Both the position numbers and the translations under genes were made by a program. A stretch of 6,600 nt of DNA. It comes from Verrucomicrobiaceae bacterium. GTDB taxonomy: Bacteria; Verrucomicrobiota; Verrucomicrobiia; Verrucomicrobiales; Akkermansiaceae. Below are positions 6,553 to 6,600 of the stretch, piece by piece (position 1 is the stretch's first letter; every line of letters begins with the position of its first letter). The notes under the pieces are model-generated. The model was not told where the DNA came from. It was given only the letters and a program-made list of their open reading frames with translations, and ran no database searches. The stretch lies in assembly GCA_027483005.1 (NCBI GenBank), contig JAIXVN010000185.1, forward strand, positions 1-6,600. The letters run 5' to 3'.

Positions 6553-6600
6553 TGTCTTGAGGTTGGCGGATCCACAGCCTTTTGCCCAGCAGTTTCGCGG
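6553..6600. other. Upstream flank of the coiled-coil protein gene, window edge
   Basis: These 48 bp precede the minus-strand start at 6552 and would hold its ribosome site and part of its promoter. On the minus strand the bases just before the ATG (CCTCAAGACA) give no Shine-Dalgarno match. I see no other feature. Confidence 0.3.

Noticed and set aside
1..6600. tRNA, rRNA, CRISPR, insertion sequence, phage or defence genes
   Set aside because: I saw no cloverleaf, spaced repeats, transposase motifs, terminal inverted repeats or defence-type domains on either strand.

Overview
The window is GC-rich bacterial chromosomal DNA with dense protein coding. It carries no RNA genes, insertion sequences, CRISPR arrays or phage genes that I can see. 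Several things point to a member of the Verrucomicrobiota or a close relative in the PVC group: mostly weak or absent Shine-Dalgarno sites, secreted polymer-degrading enzymes beside a solitary housekeeping gene, and a small coiled-coil membrane protein ending in a 'GKTYxNV...DGSSRI.LKDLP' domain of the kind I associate with that phylum. This assignment is an inference from style and family, not from a marker gene.

Layout from left to right: (1) 1-935, minus strand, the N-terminal two thirds or so of a secreted GH20 beta-N-acetylhexosaminidase, cut by the window edge just before its catalytic Asp-Glu pair. (2) 936-1066, a short divergent promoter region containing a 31-codon leader ORF with the best Shine-Dalgarno site in the window. 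Its stop codon overlaps the GTG start of the next gene. (3) 1067-2485, plus strand, purB, adenylosuccinate lyase. (4) 2497-2528, a probable bidirectional terminator. (5) 2539-3663, minus strand, a secreted PL1-type pectate lyase. (6) 3664-3948, a 285-bp divergent intergenic region. (7) 3949-5976, plus strand, a secreted M13 (neprilysin/PepO-like) zinc metallopeptidase. (8) 5983-6552, minus strand, a single-pass membrane protein with a long coiled coil.

The five main genes alternate strictly in strand (- + - + -), so each is probably its own transcription unit and the window holds no ordinary operon. Three of the five products are exported hydrolases or lyases, acting on amino-sugar glycans, pectin-like polygalacturonate and peptides. 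That fits a heterotroph feeding on plant, algal or cell-wall polymers. purB is the only central-metabolism gene, and no other purine gene lies beside it.

I found no new defence, mobile or biosynthetic system. The most interesting local signal is the leader ORF overlapping purB. The second is the coiled-coil membrane protein, whose family has no function I can name.
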